Shown piece by piece: positions 25,722 to 37,296 of a stretch of DNA of 64,000 nucleotides. The notes under the pieces were generated by a model that worked only from the letters and a program-made list of their open reading frames with translations, did not search any database and was not told where the DNA came from. The stretch comes from Ascidia mentula. Lineage: Eukaryota > Chordata > Ascidiacea > Phlebobranchia > Ascidiidae. The stretch's first letter is position 1; each line of letters begins with the position of its first letter. Location: NCBI GenBank assembly GCA_947561715.1, contig OX387203.1:4836001-4900000 (forward strand), given 5' to 3'. The translations under genes were made by a program, and so were the position numbers.

Positions 25722-28700
25722 ATTGGTCCAGGTCACCACCTGTGTCGTGGGGTCTCCCGTAGGTGGCAATGTCCGGACTTCCTCTTCCACGGCTGGTCGC
25801 CCCTCCAACTTGTCCGCCCCTCCACCTTGAGTTTGTTTGAGGCGATTATAATGGACGACTTTTCGGTGTCCTTCTTCGTCCTCGATCTCATACGTCACGG
25901 CTGACTTGATGTCCACCACTTTGTACGGGCCTTTGAACGGAAGGTGGAATTTCCTCGCCATCCCTGGCTTCACCGCGGGGTCTGTTAAGAGAACAAAATC
26001 ACCCACATTCAGCCGTTTGTCCCTCTTATGTCGGTCGTACTGCGACGCTATGCGCCGTCTTTGTTTCCGCAACGTCTCACGGGCCACCTCTTCAGCTAAC
26101 TGGAGCCTAGCGCGTAGACCTTCCAGTGGTGCCGGTAATGGATCGCGCTGGGCGGGAGCACCGAATAAACCTGCTGGGAGTCGCAGGGCGTGGCCATTTA
26201 ACAAATAATGTGGTGACACACCTGTACTTTCTTGGACACTCGCATTATTGGCGGCGACCACCGCCCAAAGCGCCTCATCCCAGCACCGTTCATCGCGCTG
26301 AACGTAATTCCGTATCATGGAGAGTATTGTTCGGTTGTTGCGTTCGCCCATATCAACCGTGCTAGCTCTTTAAATAAAATAGATTCAAAGTTTGCACCTT
26401 GATCGGAATGGATTACGTCCGGGACGCCGTGTACCGTAAACCAACGATGAAACATTGTCCTGGCTACGTCTTCTGCCCTTCGCGTCCTGAGTGGCCATGC
26501 GCGCACGTATTTAGTGAATATGTCGCATGCAACCAATACGTATTGATTACCACTGGAGGTCGTCGGAAGTGGCCCCATTATGTCCACCTCGACCCGCTCC
26601 ATTGGTTGCATTTCCCCGGAAGGAACCAACGGAGCACGGGGCCTTGCTGTAAACTTCTTACTTCTTTGGCAGTGGCGACAGGAACGGACATAAGCCTCAA
26701 CGTCGGTCCTCCAACCGGGCCAGAAGTGTCTTTCTTCGATCTTCGAACAGGTTTTTGCCATCCCGAGATGGCCACCGCCAAGTGGTGCGTCGTGCAAAAC
26801 GGACATAATCGTTTCTCTGGTGGTCTGTGGAGTGAAAAGGCGGTACACACACGCGCCCGATTAATGTAAGGAGTCACTTGTTTGATGCAACAAGTTGTTT
26901 TGAACGATTAACCGCCCGAATTGCCCCCAAAGGTGTTTGGTCATCGTCGAGGCAGACCTAACTGTTCGGTAAGGTGGTCTCTTGCCAAGGTTTAACCACC
27001 TAAAAGCCGGGGAAATTTCGGGGTCGTCGTGTTGGGCTTTCCTTTTTTCCTCATATGACAGTCCAATGGAGCGACGCAAGTCTAAGGAATAAACTTCTCC
27101 TGTACCGTTGCGACGACTGTTTGTGCCGTAGGAAGTGTTGACCGGGAACGGCATCGCTTCTTCTTCTTCACCGGTCAAGCGGCTTAGTGCATCGGCGTTG
27201 CCGTGTTTTTTTCCCGGGCGATGAATGCGTGTGAAGTCGTACTCTGCGAGGCGTTCAAACCAACGCGCACACTGGCCATACATCTCCCGCGACTTCCACA
27301 ACCTCCGCAGTGACGAATGGTCAGTCCGCAGTAGAAAGTGCCTGCCAAGCAAAAAACACGTATACAATTTAACGGCGTATACTACAGCTAACAATTCTTT
27401 TCGCGAAGTAGAATAATTGCGCTCAGCTTTCGATGGCGATTTGCTGCCATAGGCGATCACATGTTCTTTGTCATCTACTACTTGGGACAACACTTCCCAC
27501 CGCGTTATTGGAAGCGTCGTTATCTAATACAAATCGCTGAAAAGTCAGGGTGCTGTAGAATAGGTGCTTGTGTAAGGCGTCGCCTTAGTTCGTCGAATGC
27601 ATCTTGTTGCTCTTCCCTCCATTTGAGTGTCCGACCCTTTTCTGTAAGCTTGTGTAACGGACCAGCCACCCGAGCATAATCTTTGATAAATCTGCGATAA
27701 TAAGAAGTAAGGCCAACGAATTGTCGAATGTGTTTAACACTCCTCGGGGTAGGCCAGGAACTTACAGCATCTATTTTGCCGGGATCGCAAGACACTCCTT
27801 TATCGGAAATCACATGCCCCAAAAAACTTACTTGCGATTGAAACAAATTGCATTTGGTCGGTTTCAACGTAAAACCCGCCTCTACTAACCGATCGAGTAC
27901 TCTACTTAAACGATCCATGTGCTCTTCAAAGGTAGTGGCATATACTATAATATCGTCGAGGTATGCCAAAGCGCCGCGCCATTCCATCCCGTTTAGAACT
28001 AGCCGCATTTATCTCTGAAAACTAGCCGCGGCATTGCACAGTCCCATGGGCATAACATTAAACTCGTAAAGTCCCATGTGCGAAGAAAAAGCGGTTTTCT
28101 CTCGGCAGTCATTCCGTATTGGAATCTGCCAATAGCCTGACTTAAGATCAAGAGTTGAGAAAAACTTTGCATGAGCCATAACGTCTAAACTATCGTCCAC
28201 CCTTGGTATCGGGTAGCTACACTTTTTTGTAAGAATGTTTATTTGCCGGTAATCCACACAAAACCTCGTCTCACCAGACTTTTTCCGAACCAGAACGACG
28301 GGACTTGACCACGGCGATTGCGAAGGGCGCACCAAACCCTGTTGCTCCATCTCCCCGACAATTTCCTCCACTTTCCTTTTGTTTCCTGGGGTCATCCGTC
28401 GTGGCGGTTGTCGGACCGGTGCATGATCACCTGTATCTATCGCGTGTTCGGCCAAGTGGGTCCGACCGAGATCCCCTGCCTCTATGCAAAACGCGGCTTG
28501 TTTCCTAGAAATTAATTCTTCGACACGTTTTTTCTGAGCGGACGTCAGTCCCTCAACAGGAACTTGGATCGCACTAGGGATATTTTCTGGGGGATTCCTT
28601 ATGAATGAACCAACAACGCATACCTCTGAAAATGGTGGGATCGTCACATCTTCTTTCAGACATACATCTGTGCGTTTACAGTGGAAGGGGGAAGAAAGTA

Positions 28701-29949
28701 GAGCTGCGGAACCCGATCCAACGTAGAACAACATTTTTTTGTAACAGAGTTGGCAACCGTTGCTCTGAATGAAGTCCCGGCCTAAAATGCATTCTTCTTG
28801 AATGTAGCGTGTCACGCACATTCTTTGCGATAAGCGTAACCCGCAAATCCTTACGTCAACATCGACAGCGCCGTCCATCAAAAATACTTCTCCGGAAGCG
28901 TTGACATACTCTGTTTCCAACGGTAAGGGTTGTAACACCCTATTAGGTGTAGCTTTAAGTGACTTATATACGCGACGGTTTAATACGCTTATTGTCGCAC
29001 AAGTGTCTACTAGAGCGCACACGATCCGATCTCCCAACAATATGTTCAATATGTGTCTAAAAGGTGTAGATTTAATCGTCCTATCGCCGCCGCGTCGACA
29101 GCAATTTCTTGCCATATGGCCACGTACCCCACAGTTGTAGCAAGCGCTTGTAGACTTACTTGGGCGCAACCGCAGTGGTCCGGGTCGCTGGAAAACGTCG
29201 AGATCACGGCGCATGGCATCGAGCTCGTTACGAAAGCTATCAATAGATCGCTGCACATTTGAATTAAGCTCAACCAAAGTGTTTTTGAGTTCGACCAACT
29301 CAGGATTTCGGGTTGAACTTATCGAGGTAACGGGAAGAGAGCCGTGTGACACATCGGACTCGACGAACATTTTAGCACAAACACTGAAATCCCGCTGTGG
29401 ACACTTTTGTCTAACTGAGTCCACTAGTAGGCGGTCCTTGAGACCCCGCAATAAAGCGAGAAGCATCACCTCATTTTTAATGGCGGCGCCGGCTGCCCTC
29501 GGATACGCAATGGCGGCTAAAGCTTCTATGGCATACACAAAAGTTCTACCGTCTTCTTGTGGTCCTTGGATTCGGTTGACCAACTGGCCTCTCAGCGCGC
29601 ATTGGCCAGTGGCGTTTACTCCGACTGCTTTGGCTTTAGTAACTATCTCTTCAAATTGCATTTCGTACAGATTATCGGCCCCGTTTTAAACATTCCATAT
29701 AAAGTCTTTGTCAACATTTCTTAAGAAAGGGTGCTTCTTAACCTCTTCGGTAGCTTTTGTGCTGGCGCAATAAGAATTAAAAACTTGTAAAAATGAGTTA
29801 AAATTGTCTCCGTTTCTGAAATGCGGGGGAGTCATGCCGATGTTAAAAGCCATGTTCCGGATCAAAAAAAAATATGACGCACCTTAGTCCTTTCTCGTGT
29901 GACAGGAACTCTTCTTCTGTGCAGCGTCCTGGCGTGCTTGCCAATTTCG

Positions 29950-30402
29950 TGTTACGCTTCTTAAATAAACGCTTTCCAAGGTCCTCAGGACGCTGCATTA
30001 ACGGCCAACCACAAGCCTGCTCCAGCACAACGGTTAAACAATTCAATTCAATCTTGTTCATAAAAACTCTAAAAATCCCACAGACGAATCACAATCTGCC
30101 AAAAACTGTTTGTCTCGCGATTTTCTCTTAGAGTCTCGTGTTAGCCCGGTTTATCTTTTGTCTCCCCCGTCATTGGCCCAACCGTGTCACGTGAGAGGAA
30201 GGGAGCTAGCGCTGCGATATAAAATCAACGTGCGGTGACTGGTGCGTTCGAGACACTTCGTAAATAAAAATATAAATCAACACAAAACATTTAAATGAAC
30301 AAGTGGAAGGTGAAATAACAAAAGGTGAAAAAGAAAGTGGCGTAAAAGAATACGTGATATAACAAAGCGTGCAACTTGAAAATGAAACGGAACAAGTGGG
30401 CA
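29950..30402 (-). repeat. LTR at the 5' end of the gypsy element
   Basis: Uninterrupted LTR of about 453 bases, TG at one end and CA at the other as read on the plus strand, matching the split LTR at 24811-25721. It contains the TATA-like GATATAAAATC and CACGTGAGAGG. Confidence 0.85.
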
Positions 30403-31272
30403 AATTCTTTTGCGCTAAACCGGAAAGCACAAACCTCTTACGTTTATGCCCTAAAGCAGGGAGAGTGCAGTCAACTAATTTTCGGCACCAAGAGAAGCGC
30501 ATATATGATATTACCACGCCACAGAGCTAGTTGCATTACGATATTTCGGTGTACAAACTAATCGCAGTCCACCCGCACTCTGAGACAAAACTATTGCATC
30601 GGAGATATATACGATGGTGCTGTATAGTGAGCGTTAGCCTGCATGCTGACCCAATGCTGAGTAAACTGAGTCAACTTGTCTAAGGCGTACGATCCTCGAT
30701 CGATATATATAAATTACGCCTATCTAAATGCATAGAATTTTTGAATTTCGTTTCGACTTTCGTTTTGAAAAACGAAATTTATATATAAACAATCATTTCA
30801 GTTTTTTGTAGTGATCTGCAAATAGGATCACTGTTCGACTGCAATTTTAAAATAACTGAAGCGACAGATGATGCAGACTGCTTTTAGCCTTGGGAAATTC
30901 CCATTTGTAATTAATGTGACGACTTATCAGTACAATCGCTTGCCTTGTGCGTTATTTTGAGGTTTATTAAGAGAATGATTAGTTTGAATTGTTTTGAATA
31001 CAGAATAACACAAACCAATTTTGAAATGAATCTCCTTTCCAAACTGACAACTATACAACTTGCAAATTACGGCTTTTCACAATCAAAATTTATTTTGCGC
31101 TAAAAGTTACAACAAGATTATCATACACATAGGAAGAAAACAGATAGGGCGGAGAGGTAATCGCAGTTTTGAAATCATCAATTTATGACGTCATATCTTC
31201 GCCCTGTGTCCAGCAAACGTAACAAAATAACGTCAATAATACCGTGTTGTGCAAAAAAGTAACATAAATGAA

Positions 31273-31842
31273 TTAGGCGTGTGGGGGAGGTGTGTTTGTA
31301 TCGTTGTTTGCTTGATTGTGAAAACGGTCTCCTTCACCAGCGAAAAACTGAAGTGCTGGATCATTAGGATCTTCTTTTGGGCAAAAGTTTGCGGAGCAGA
31401 AATAGCAATACATTTTGAACGCACCACCTAAAATAAAGCAATGTCAAAATTTATTTACTTGACACTTCAAATGTTGCCTAATTTACAAAACTACGAACTT
31501 TTTTTGCAAGTCAACGTTACCATTAGCAAAACTTTGAATGAAAATACTTCTGATCCTTATGTTGTTTTAAATGCCAACGAAAATTCCACTTACTGAATGG
31601 ATCACAAGTTGGGAACCTGAAATTTCCGTTCGCTTTTATTCGGCAGAAGTATGGACACACTGTATTTACGATGCGATCTAATAAAAATATGCAATAGATG
31701 TAACTTATGTAAATTATAAAGGAACAATATGAATGTAAATAATTGACCCAGACTAACTTATAAAACACTCACCTATGATAATGCCAGATCGAACAACCAG
31801 TACTAACGACAGGAAGAGAACAGCAAAGAATATAGTCTTCAT
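31273..31842 (-). CDS. Small secreted six-cysteine protein, paralog 1
   Basis: Three exons: 31773-31842, 31594-31677 and 31273-31427, 309 bases and 102 residues, both introns phase 1. Exon 1 encodes the signal peptide MKTIFFAVLFLSLVLVVRSG. The mature part has cysteines in the pattern CPYFC, TC, CYFC, FC, six in all, consistent with three disulfides. The C-terminal tail is acidic, then ends NTPPPHA. I recognise no family. Secretion is inferred from the signal peptide. The neighbour 1.7 kb upstream is a tandem paralog. The signal exon is almost identical between the two, while the cysteine-bearing exons differ greatly, with cysteines kept and other residues changed. This resembles secreted venom, antimicrobial or recognition peptides. 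Function remains unassigned. Confidence 0.82.
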
Positions 31843-31899
31843 CTTGAATTGTTTGCATCCAACAATAATGCTTGCTTTGGAGTGATTTTAAATCTTGGG

Positions 31900-31914
31900 C
31901 TTTGATATATAGCT
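31900..31914 (-). promoter_or_regulatory. TATA box of small peptide paralog 1
   Basis: The minus strand reads AAGCTATATATCAAA about 60 bases before the start codon at 31842. The other paralog has a TATA box at the same spacing. Confidence 0.6.
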
Positions 31915-32950
31915 TGTTGGACGCAAAGAAAAACTCGCGAATCGAAATAAACCAGAGGCAACAAAAATTATCTCGAAAATCGTTGAATGTTAGCGTGCAA
32001 AAATACGCTATCTAAACGATTACAATCGTATCGTGGCATGCAGAAGGTGAGTCATAGCCGAAAAAACACAAGCGGGTTTCGCAGCTTCGGGCGAAGTTGT
32101 TACGTGGGCGAAGCAACATATGTCATACTTCGAAACACGCCAACCTAGTTCAAGGCCCAAACCAGAAAAATATGTCGTAAACAAATTGTTTGCGCAGGGC
32201 TATATGCTCAGGTTCAGACAGCATTTCCATTTGACCATTTGTGACTGCTCGATTTAAACTGTGATGTCATATATTTTGCCAAATGGCCGAAAACTACACG
32301 TATATTGCGTCGGAGATGTACACGATGGTGCTGTATAGTGGACGTTAGCCTGCATGCTGGCCTAATGCTGAGTAAACTGAGTTAACATGTCTAAGGCGTA
32401 TACGATCATCGATCGATATATATATGCTACGCCTATCTAAATGCATGGGATCTTTGAATTTCGTTTTGAAAAACAAAATTTATATATAAACATTCATTTT
32501 TGTTTTTTGTCGTCATCTGCAAATAGGATCACTGTCTGACTGCGATTTTAAAATAACGAAAGCGAAAGATCATGCAGACTGCTTTTAGCCTTGGACAATT
32601 CTCTATTGTAATTAATGTGACGACTTATCAGTACAATCGCTTGCCTTGTGTTATTTTGATGTTTATTAAGAGAATGATTAGTTTGAATTGTTTGGATTCA
32701 GAATAACACAAACCACTTTTGAAATAGGTCTCCTTTTCAAACTGACAACTATACAACTTGCAAATTACGGCTTTTTACAATCAAATCACTTTATTTTGCA
32801 CGAAAAGTTACGACAAAATTATCACACACAAGGGAGAAAATATCCAGGGCGGAGATAAAGGTGATGGCAGCTTTACCATCGTCAACATGTGACGTCATAT
32901 CTTTATCCTGTGTCTAATAAGTGTCAACAACGCTATGTTACGCAAAAAGG

Positions 32951-33549
32951 TTACGAAAATGAATTGGGTGGGGGAGGTGGGGGAGGTGTGTATGAATAGT
33001 TATTGTCCGGTTGATTTTTACAAATCTCTCCTTCACAAGCGAAAACCTCAAGTTCTGGTATTTCATTACGATCTAGTTTTGGGCAAAAGTTCACGGAGCA
33101 CAATTCGCATATACTGTTGAACTGTCCACCTAAAAAACAAAACAATGTAAAAATTTATGTACATGACACTTTAAATGTTGCCTAATTTACGAAACTACGG
33201 ATCATCGTGTAACTTTTTTTGCAAGTCAACGTTACCATTAGCAAAATTTTGAATGAAAATACTTCTGATCCTTATGTTGTTTTTAATGCCAAAGTACTTA
33301 CTGAATGAATCACAAGTAGGGTAAATGAAATTCCCGTCCGTGTCTTCTTGGCAGAAGAATGGGCACAATACATATACGATGCGATCTAATAAAAATATGC
33401 AATAGATGTACCTAATGCGAATTATAAAGAACAATATGGATGCAAGTAAATGACCTAAACCAACCTACAAAACACTTACCTATGATAATGCCAGATCGAA
33501 CAACCAGTACTAACGAAAGGCAGAGAACAGCAAAGAATATAGTCTTCAT
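32951..33549 (-). CDS. Small secreted cysteine-rich protein, paralog 2
   Basis: Three exons: 33480-33549, 33302-33385 and 32951-33129, 333 bases and 110 residues, both introns phase 1. The signal peptide MKTIFFAVLCLSLVLVVRSG differs from paralog 1 at one residue. The mature part keeps the framework CPFFC, TC, CELC, FC and adds two cysteines in the last exon (FACEGEIC), making eight. The tail ends with a run of seven prolines, then NSFS. Of 29 residues spanning exon 2, 12 differ from paralog 1, while the introns differ little. No family recognised. The extra cysteine pair suggests an additional disulfide gained in this copy or lost in the other. Confidence 0.82.
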
Positions 33550-33606
33550 CTTGAATTGTTTGCATCCAACAATAATGCTTGCTTTGGAGTGGTTTTAAAT
33601 CTTGGG

Positions 33607-33619
33607 CATTATTATATAG
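33607..33619 (-). promoter_or_regulatory. TATA box of small peptide paralog 2
   Basis: The minus strand reads GGCTATATAATAA about 60 bases before the start codon at 33549, matching paralog 1 in place. Confidence 0.6.
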
Positions 33620-33930
33620 CCGACTGGACGCAAAGAAAAACTCACGACTCGAAATGAGCCAGAGGCAACGTACATTGTTTTCGAAGATCGTTGAATGTTA
33701 GATTGCAAGAAAACAAGCGGGTTTAGCAGCTTCGGGCGAAGTTGTTGCTTACTTCGAAACACGCCAACCTAATGCATGGCCTGAACCAGAAAAAAATGTC
33801 GTAAACAATTTTTTGCCCAGGGCTATATGCTCAGGTTCAGACAGCATTTCCATTTGACCATTTGTGAGTGTTCGATTTAAACTGGGATGTAGATTTTATG
33901 GCCGAAACACACGCACATATTGAGTTCACA

Positions 33931-34450
33931 AAGCATATATGAGTAAAAATACTCACGGACAATCTTAAGTACGAAGACAATCTTGTGGAGAAACTAACTC
34001 AAAATTAATAATAACGTGGCGTTGATAAAGAAAGGCATTGTGGCGACATAATATGTTACGATGATACACCGCGGGTTGTGTTATCTAATGAGCGTACTGC
34101 CCCTTTCTTGCGACTCTCTCACGCATCATGAGTCACGTCATGTGCACGTTCATCACGGATAAAGAGAACGCAACCACGCAACAGTGCGTACTTCCACTAC
34201 CGAACGAAGATGATGCTTATCAGGGATTTGATGATAATCTCAGATATCCAAAATTACTCGCAAAGAGTGATTGACGATCAGCGTCAGTGGCATCTTTTAG
34301 TTTGAAATCTTACAGAAATGATAGCTTCGCCATGATGACATCGTCAGTTTCTGAATCAGGTTGTGGTAATAGATACGTACTCCTTTCCAAACAGAACTTC
34401 CGGGAAGCTTGCATAAAAATGTATGCTTTACGTTCTAAGCCGACACCACA
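33931..34450. other. Spacer with a half copy of the foldback repeat
   Basis: No gene. Near 34260-34360 the sequence CAAAGAGTGATTGACGATCA and its continuation match one arm of the foldback element at 49133-49328. Confidence 0.55.
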
Positions 34451-34456
34451 GACGTT

Positions 34457-35083
34457 TATGGTGGCCTATGAGTGCCACCCAAAAAAACAACAATGGACAT
34501 AAAAATCAAACGAAAAATGATTTGCAAATGAAAATTAATTTGCAAATAAATATCAAACTGCAAACGATTTGCAAATGAAAATTAATTTGCAAATGAAAAG
34601 TAATTCGCAAATGAAAATGATTTGCGAATGAAAAGTAATTTGAAAATGAAAATGATTTGCAAACGCAAAGTGATTTGCAAATACAAATCAAATTGCAAAT
34701 GAAAAGTAATTTGAAAATGAAAATGATTTGCAAACGCAAAGTAATTTGCAAACAAAAATCAAATTGCAAATGAAAAGTAATTTGAAAATGAAAATGATTT
34801 GCATATGAAAAGTAATTTGAAAATGAAAATGATTTGCAAATGAAAAGTAATTTGAAAATGAAAAGTGATTTGCAAACGCAAAATAATTTGCAAACAAAAA
34901 TCAAATTGCAAATGAAAAGTAATTTGAAAATGAAAATGATTTGCAAATGAAAAGTAATTTGAAAATGAAAATGATTTGCAAACGCAAAGTGATTTGAATT
35001 TTTTTTTTCGCTATCTCGACGTGGCCGAGACGTGCCAGTGCCAAGTGTTTCCCGATCCAAAACCCTCACTTGCACTTTTTACC
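34457..35083. repeat. Left terminal inverted repeat with internal array
   Basis: The inner end (GACGTGGCCGAGACG...) and outer end (TGGTGGCCTATGAGTGCC) match the right repeat inverted. Between them, variations of TTTGCAAATGAAAA and TTTGAAAATGAAAA repeat dozens of times. The long open frame across it on the minus strand is a by-product of the array. Confidence 0.85.
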
Positions 35084-35330
35084 TTAAAGTCGAACAAATC
35101 GGAAGTTTATTGAATGCGATAGTTATTTGAATGAGAAGTGATAGCTATTAAAGTAAAAATATACAATTTAACATTCATATATAATGTTTTTCTGCTGACT
35201 GTGACTTAAAATAAACTAAAGCTAAAATAATTGGAAACAGGATATGGTCCAGTGCGCGGTACGCGCGAAGGTTATTTCTTGATTTTTCTACATCATCATA
35301 TGTATTCTTCTTCTGCTTGTTTGTTTAAAA

Positions 35331-35858
35331 ATGGCCAATGCATGGCATAAATTTAAAGAAGAGATGAAGCAGAGGCGTTCGAAGGATCCCGAAAATAAGG
35401 CACCAAAGGATAATTACGCACAGATTGTGGAAACAAAATCTTTAACAGTACAAAGATGTAGCCCTGAAGTTTCGGGAAAAGCCCAAAAATATTCCAAGAT
35501 TGGAGCTCGGGAATTTGTTCCTTACTTGTTCGACGAAATCACCATTGGAAACATTAAAGAGGCTTGTAACAGACATTTTTCATTTGAGGATCAAGATTTG
35601 ACTTGTGACATTTTCGCTGGGGAGCAAGGTCCTTCATGCACCTTGTTGAATCAACTTCCTAACTTTCGAGTTCTACACATAAGAGCAATTTGCAAACAAA
35701 CAAAGTTGTCCCACAATGATGATGATGAAGTTTTAAACTTGTCATCAAATGACAGTGCAGAGTTACCAAGCATTAAAAGAAGGAAAATAGTAAGTGGGGC
35801 TACAAATAACCCTAAACCATGTGTGAAAAGTGGATATATCATCTCAAAAAGCCTTTAA
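35331..35858 (+). pseudogene. N-terminal region accompanying the element's alpha-kinase
   Basis: Open frame of 175 codons starting MANAWHKFKEEMKQRRSKD. A middle part (FVPYLFDEITIGNIKEAC to LPNFRVLHIRAI, about residues 62-122) looks like a compact folded domain, and a basic stretch (IKRRKIV) near residue 148 could be a nuclear signal. It lies just upstream of the alpha-kinase relic and is probably the N-terminal part of the same gene. No family assigned. Confidence 0.5.
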
Positions 35859-35873
35859 GTATTAGGTTGTGCA

Positions 35874-36588
35874 ATGGAAGCAACCACCACTAGAATTAAA
35901 CTTTCAGAATTCCATATTTCCAATTTCATGTGGAGTACCGAAAAGGAAGTTGATATTCAAGTTGAAAAAAATAGTTTTAGTGAAGGTGGCTTCAGAAAAG
36001 CTTTTAAAGTTCATTCTCAAAGTGACGTTTTGCCCGGAACTTGGGTTTCAAAAAAGTATCTGCCTGCCACTATAGAAGCAATAAAGGAAACAAATCAAAC
36101 TCCTGAAAAACACACTCGTAAGATTGTGCAGTCCCATATGCTAGCAGCGAATTTTGCAGCACAACTTGCTCAAACAGTAAAAGGCTTGCCGACTTGTAGT
36201 TTTGGATACGTGCCATCATACACAAAAATTTTCTTGGGTAAGATTTGTGAAAAAGATTAACAGTTTGTCACTTTGGAAGAGTACATTTCTGAAAACTTCA
36301 AATGATGGCACTGTATGTGGCAACAAGCAATTAATTGCCTGCCAAAAAGCTTGCAGCTTAGCTCATTACAGCTATCAACAGACTGGTCAGCAGCTTCTTT
36401 TGACTGACATTCAAGGTGGAACACTAGTGTACACTGACCCAAAGATTGCATCGCTTGAACAAACAGATGAAAATGGAGCTTGTTTGTTTTGCACTGGAAA
36501 CTTATCAAAAGTAGCAATTTCAAATTTTATAGATCAGCATGAGTGTAATGATTTTTGTAGGCTCCTAAATTTGTCAAATGTAAAATGA
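35874..36588 (+). pseudogene. Alpha-kinase (eEF2K/MHCK type) relic
   Basis: Two overlapping open segments carry alpha-kinase hallmarks. The first has the N-lobe-like FSEGGFRKAFKV and WVSKKYL, where alpha-kinases have a glycine-containing loop and the ATP-binding Lys. The second has LLLTDIQGGTLVYTDPKIA, matching the DIQG and YTDPQI segment of eEF2 kinase, then GNLSKVAISNF and HECNDFCRLL, where the family has its zinc-binding His and Cys residues. Alpha-kinases phosphorylate Ser/Thr. The frame is interrupted in about two places, so the copy is presumably dead. It lies inside the inverted-repeat element, where a kinase is unexpected. Confidence 0.75.
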
Positions 36589-37296
36589 TTCTCTGATTTG
36601 TCTTTACATTTTCTTGTAGCATTTACGATTATCATGGAACTTCTTTGTACACACTCACTGTATGTAAAGTAATTCCTGCCATCTTCAGTTTCAGTGTTTT
36701 AACCAAATTTGTTTTGGTACTAAAACAAATTTGTTAACTGTTAAGTATGATTAGTTAGTTTGGTATTAGCTTGTATATAGTGTTTTTACCTCACATGACA
36801 GCATATTTGTTGGTACAACACATCTATAAATGTAGTACTTTACTTTTTGCATGTGAGTGACCTTGTATGAAACCACTACCTCATTGTGTACATTATTCAT
36901 TGTCTAATGTCTTTATTTATCCTAGTTTGTAGCATGTTCCCTTTCTTGCTATTCCATTGTCAAACAAGAAGCCTAAATTGTCAATGTTATACCCAATTAC
37001 CCATGTAAATATATTTTGTACTTGCATATTTCAGAACAACTTATGCAATATATTATTCAATGATGTCAACAAATTAAATCATGTCATTCCTTCAACCCAT
37101 TGGTCTGTTTGGTGAGTTAGTGAGATTTGGGAAATACTATATTAGCACAGACAGTTGATGGTGACAGTGGCACTTTTTATTGAGACAATACAAAAGATCA
37201 TGTTTGCATTTATCAGTCGCAACCATTGGTCATGTTAAAAAACACTGTTGGGTAGCAAATAACTCATTATGGTTCAATGCAACCTTGTACAAAGTT

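Larger units (their letters stand above)
24811..30402 (-). mobile_element. Ty3/gypsy LTR retrotransposon, broken
   Basis: An LTR element lies on the minus strand between two direct repeats of about 450 bases. Going down from 29660, the parts are: a gag-like region with a zinc knuckle (CYNCGVRGHMARNC), an aspartic protease region (VDTCATISVLNRR), reverse transcriptase (FCVDYRQINILTKK and YLDDIIVYA), RNase H, and integrase (26.8-25.8 kb) with its C-terminal tail. The order RT, RNase H, integrase is that of Ty3/gypsy. No envelope gene is seen. The element is broken, with about four interruptions in its coding part. The LTRs differ by roughly 4-5 percent by eye, so it is moderately old. No clear target duplication is visible at its ends. 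Confidence 0.92.
30597..32308. repeat. Tandem duplication, unit 1 (about 1.7 kb)
   Basis: This unit and the next share flanks, promoters, introns and tail, for example GATGGTGCTGTATAGTG and CAGACAGCATTTCCATTTGA. Each contains one small secreted-protein gene on the minus strand. Confidence 0.88.
32309..33930. repeat. Tandem duplication, unit 2
   Basis: Second copy of the unit at 30597-32308, same orientation and directly adjoining. Differences outside coding exons are few, plus short indels. Confidence 0.88.

Noticed and set aside
34600-35000. CRISPR-like array
   Set aside because: The units are variable and contiguous without unique spacers, lie in a transposon end, and the genome is eukaryotic.
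34506-35075. A 189-codon minus-strand open frame of alternating hydrophobic and Asn/Lys/Phe repeats
   Set aside because: It is a translation of the AT-rich array in the terminal repeat; the right repeat gives a similar artefact at 38703-38960.
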